A DNA stretch of 64,000 nucleotides from Microvelia longipes (taxonomy: Eukaryota; Arthropoda; Insecta; Hemiptera; Veliidae). This document shows, one piece after another, positions 62,801 to 64,000 of this stretch (position 1 is the first letter of the stretch; each line of letters begins with the position of its first letter). The translations under genes were made by a program, and so were the position numbers. The stretch spans positions 3,016,987 through 3,080,986 of the forward strand of contig JACMZG010001914.1 of assembly GCA_018340805.1 (NCBI GenBank), given 5' to 3'. The notes under the pieces are model-generated. The model was not told the origin of the DNA, did no database searches, and saw nothing but the letters and a program-made list of their open reading frames with translations.

Positions 62801-64000
62801 GGGTAAAAAGTGGAGGAAATGCGGTGAAAATAAATACTTGGGGAAATAAAAAAAGTCAAAAAATAAATTAATATAAAGATAGAGACAACTTTTTATTATT
62901 AAATAAAAATGTTAGGGCTTAAAAAATTAGAATTTTTAAAGTATTTTTCGTAGGATGGTTTATCACAGTAAGATTATAAGATCGTCAAAATTTATCACGA
63001 AACAAGTGGGAGAGATGAGAACCACGTTTAATAATCCAATACTGACGCCTTTTAAATATTTTGCCAACTTTGGCAAAAGCAATGTAGGTGCAAAAACACG
63101 AAGTAACGAGTTACTCCCAACCCAGAGGGGAGATAACCTTAGAAGATGAAGAACCATTGATAGATGATTATCGAAAATCAGCATAGCTGGTGATTTTGAA
63201 AATACTTCGGATGATCTTTAACCAACTAAGCTAAGAAGATGTAGGTTTTCCGGTGGTGATAGGATCAAATATTGGACGTTTCGCTTTCACAGTGGGAGAC
63301 ATCTTCAGGGATGAAGGACATTATGGATGATCTACAGGACTGAACTGTAATGTATGTATGTATTCAGTTCAGTTTCTTAGAGCAGTCTAAACTTATCCAT
63401 GATGTCCTACATCCCTGAAGATGTCTCCCACTGTGAAAGCGAAACGTCGAATGAATTAATTGACCCTGTCACCACCAGAAAACCTACATTGCTAAACTTT
63501 TGATACATTAAAAAATTACCAGCGTCATCATCCATTTACTTAGTAAAATATAGTTTGATTTCATTTCACCGTCTGAAAAGGTGTAGCAAATTTCACCGAA
63601 TCAGGTGATGGGATTTGTTACAACTTGACCTATGTAACTCTACCGATTAATTTTAAAAGTTTATTTTTATTTCGAAGAGTATATTAATATTCAATCATTC
63701 AATGGTCACCATTTTCTTTAAAGAACATTAGTCCAGGGAACCAATTCCCTTGGTTCGATCCTCAGCTGAAGTTAAGATATTTTATAATTGTTCATTTGTT
63801 TCAGTTAACACACTGCGGTATGCCGTATAACCTGATGTTACCTCGTGGTCAGGCGCAAGGCAAGCAGTATTCCATGTTCGTCATGGTCACACCTTACTCT
63901 GAAGATCAAATCCACAAAGATGGCTTCTACCAGTGTCGCCACAATATTTACATGGACAACTACACACCTAATTTCCCATTCGACAGAAAAATTCTTTTCC
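45204..64000 (+). CDS. Hexamerin (hemocyanin superfamily), 3' end outside window
   Basis: Coding exons, all with GT/AG borders and consistent phase: 45204-45279, 48314-48441, 48891-49046, 49582-49765, 50554-50900, 51294-51452, 52303-52464, 52945-53073, 55761-55888, 56329-56516, 58139-58272, 63805-64000 (continuing). They give about 662 aa of an expected ~700. Exon 1 is a signal peptide (MKVILALALFVSVAFA). Hexamerin landmarks: DIMYYAKDFDTFFN; VLHREDTRGIYTPPIFEVFP; YFREDVGLANSFDYWSMRF; RYTLERMSYYLP; LRDPAFYMI; VRVFIGPK-type IRVFIGPKRDADGR; CGMPYNLMLPRG. At the CuA site, where hemocyanins and phenoloxidases have histidines (HHWHW), this protein has SFDYWS, so it should not bind oxygen. It is rich in Tyr/Phe, like arylphorins. 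Role: hemolymph amino-acid store secreted by fat body (family knowledge). Introns are packed with repeats; the largest is 5.5 kb. Confidence 0.93.
45854..45912. repeat. Perfect 22-bp hairpin in hexamerin intron 1
   Basis: aatcgaagaatcagctaccg plus tc is exactly complementary to 45891-45912 across a 15-base loop. Confidence 0.9.
46185..46990 (-). mobile_element. 5S-like dispersed element, copy 5
   Basis: Minus-strand copy in hexamerin intron 1. The start (cttttcatcatttataccgt) is near 46988 and the 5S-like core is at 46470-46422. gagcgaagcttg tracts follow at about 46320. The core is partly degraded (ggtgaccgc kept). Confidence 0.6.
47764..48083 (+). repeat. 53-bp tandem array in hexamerin intron 1
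   Basis: About six copies of aaccaaagtaataatgcaat, gtaactaccccatgc, tatattatcaatcctcat. The array ends 230 bp before the exon 2 acceptor. Confidence 0.9.
48600..48651. repeat. Perfect 23-bp hairpin in hexamerin intron 2
   Basis: ccgactgttttagagtccac plus tag is exactly complementary to 48629-48651, with a 6-base loop. Confidence 0.9.
49323..49353 (+). mobile_element. End fragment of the hammerhead-repeat family
   Basis: gttgacacaatataattgtg then cgagagac matches the terminus of copy C (43150-43175 inverted). It lies in hexamerin intron 3 without the ribozyme. Confidence 0.6.
51848..51975 (+). mobile_element. tRNA-derived SINE-like sequence in hexamerin intron 6
   Basis: A-box-like agtaggttagagcgtc and B box ggttcaaatct (51901-51911) are followed by ggccagtttatgatgttacc. 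It resembles 24402-24545. Confidence 0.5.
52755..52905 (+). mobile_element. 5S-like element, internally deleted copy
   Basis: It keeps the element start (tatataggaaaagtattgtc) and end (gtgaggaaaagttctgagat) but lacks the 5S-like core. Lies in hexamerin intron 7. Confidence 0.55.
53080..53529. repeat. Dispersed composite repeat, copy 2
   Basis: Matches 9478-10087 with one internal deletion. It begins six or seven bases after the exon 8 donor (gag|gtaagaaaatag), leaving the GTAAGA signal intact. Confidence 0.75.
53789..54172. mobile_element. Inverted-repeat element (ctctccactc ends)
   Basis: The arms share ctctccactcattataatt and cgttaac motifs; the right end is itself duplicated (aatgagtggagag at about 54110 and 54155). 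Both arms carry ctgatga ... gaaa/taaa motifs in opposite orientation (53830-53855 minus, 54057-54080 plus). Confidence 0.6.
54480..54835 (-). pseudogene. LINE relic (C-terminal tail)
   Basis: Minus-strand frames with shifts read LSKPCVRNLVNVLTGHCRLN and then NCPMCGHY ... ETAFHLLAECEAY, the same tail as the relic at 2440-3050. It contains stops and is only the 3' end. Lies in hexamerin intron 8. Confidence 0.7.
54855..55612 (+). mobile_element. 5S-like dispersed element, copy 6 (most complete)
   Basis: It starts cttataccgtaggtatatag (54861) and ends gatgaggaaatgctccgaag, taccccgtacccgattttt (55612). The 5S-like core at 55390-55431 reads atcagcagcattgatcgtgg then gtatgggtgaccgct. Two to three gcgaagcgagtccgaag tracts follow it. 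No LTRs and no conserved frame. About 750 bp in hexamerin intron 8. Confidence 0.7.
56655..56815 (+). mobile_element. 5S-like element, 3' fragment
   Basis: Only the gaggacgagcgaacgagttc ... gatgaggaaaagttccgagg end is present, in hexamerin intron 10. Confidence 0.6.
56916..57409. mobile_element. Foldback MITE with TA target duplication, copy 2
   Basis: Same termini (TAAGGCGCGGTCGAATATCC and complement), same arms and centre as 341-840, again flanked by TA. Lies in hexamerin intron 10. Confidence 0.85.
57575..57775. mobile_element. Inverted-repeat element (gtctctccac ends)
   Basis: gtctctccacaaatcgttta at 57591 is inverted at 57745-57765; both arms contain GAGCCGGCT. 57700-57723 reads ctgatga, a short hairpin, gaaa. 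Related to 9245-9448. Confidence 0.65.
58385..58490 (+). mobile_element. 5S-like element, 3' fragment
   Basis: attctgaggacgagcgaaac ... gatgaggaaaagttccgagg, taccccgtacccgatttttt; begins about 110 bases after exon 11 of hexamerin. Confidence 0.6.
59766..59900. repeat. AT microsatellite in hexamerin intron 11
   Basis: Interrupted (TA)n tract; no other structure. Confidence 0.9.
61868..62131 (+). repeat. 21-bp tandem array in hexamerin intron 11
   Basis: About 12 copies of ataacgacgcaataacggac with a t at the joint, several shortened by indels. Confidence 0.9.
63240..63490. mobile_element. Inverted-repeat element in hexamerin intron 11
   Basis: gacgtttcgctttcacagtg then ggagacatcttcaggga (63276-63310) is inverted at 63411-63450, and gtaggttttccggtggtga is inverted at 63468-63490. 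A diverged relative is at 23421-23655. It lies 315 bp before exon 12. Confidence 0.7.

Overview
The window is animal nuclear DNA, AT-rich and heavily repeated, and almost certainly from an insect. It holds an intron-split hexamerin gene (an insect storage protein of the hemocyanin superfamily), two intron-split secreted proteins built from alternating EGF and dumpy-type (DPY) modules, a BEL/Pao LTR retrotransposon and several LINE relics. I could not fix the insect order. There are no bacterial genes, operons or CRISPR arrays. Many one-base homopolymer indels, and a single N inside a duplicated block, point to a lightly polished long-read assembly.

Layout. 1-6.3 kb: first DPY/EGF gene (851 aa, 3 coding exons), preceded by a mobile element that carries a nested foldback element. 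6.3-18.7 kb: gene-poor DNA with foldback elements, a hammerhead-bearing repeat, microsatellites and a frameshifted LINE. 18.8-23.3 kb: second DPY/EGF gene (1088 aa), a same-strand paralogue with identical exon structure, enlarged by recent 174-bp module duplications. 23.3-29.9 kb: SINE-like pieces, an unrecognised coiled-coil reading frame, and a duplicated block with 31-bp tandem arrays. 29.9-39.3 kb: BEL/Pao element on the minus strand with near-identical LTRs, a 5-bp target-site duplication and an internal 2.6-kb duplication at the N. 39.3-45.1 kb: a 27-bp satellite array and an inverted pair of hammerhead-bearing repeats. 45.2-64 kb: hexamerin gene, 12 coding exons visible in consistent phase, cut off by the window end; its introns are full of the same repeat families.

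The most interesting signals are in the repeats. A ~240-bp dispersed repeat (three copies: about 8.9, 42.6 and 43.0 kb) contains an intact hammerhead-ribozyme core with a self-complementary stem I (GGCGCC), which suggests cleavage as a dimer. A second family of up to ~0.8 kb (six copies plus fragments) carries a stretch resembling the internal control region of 5S rRNA. Among the genes, the DPY/EGF pair shares an N-terminal six-cysteine domain (C-x3-C ... C-x3-C) that I do not recognise, encoded by its own exon.
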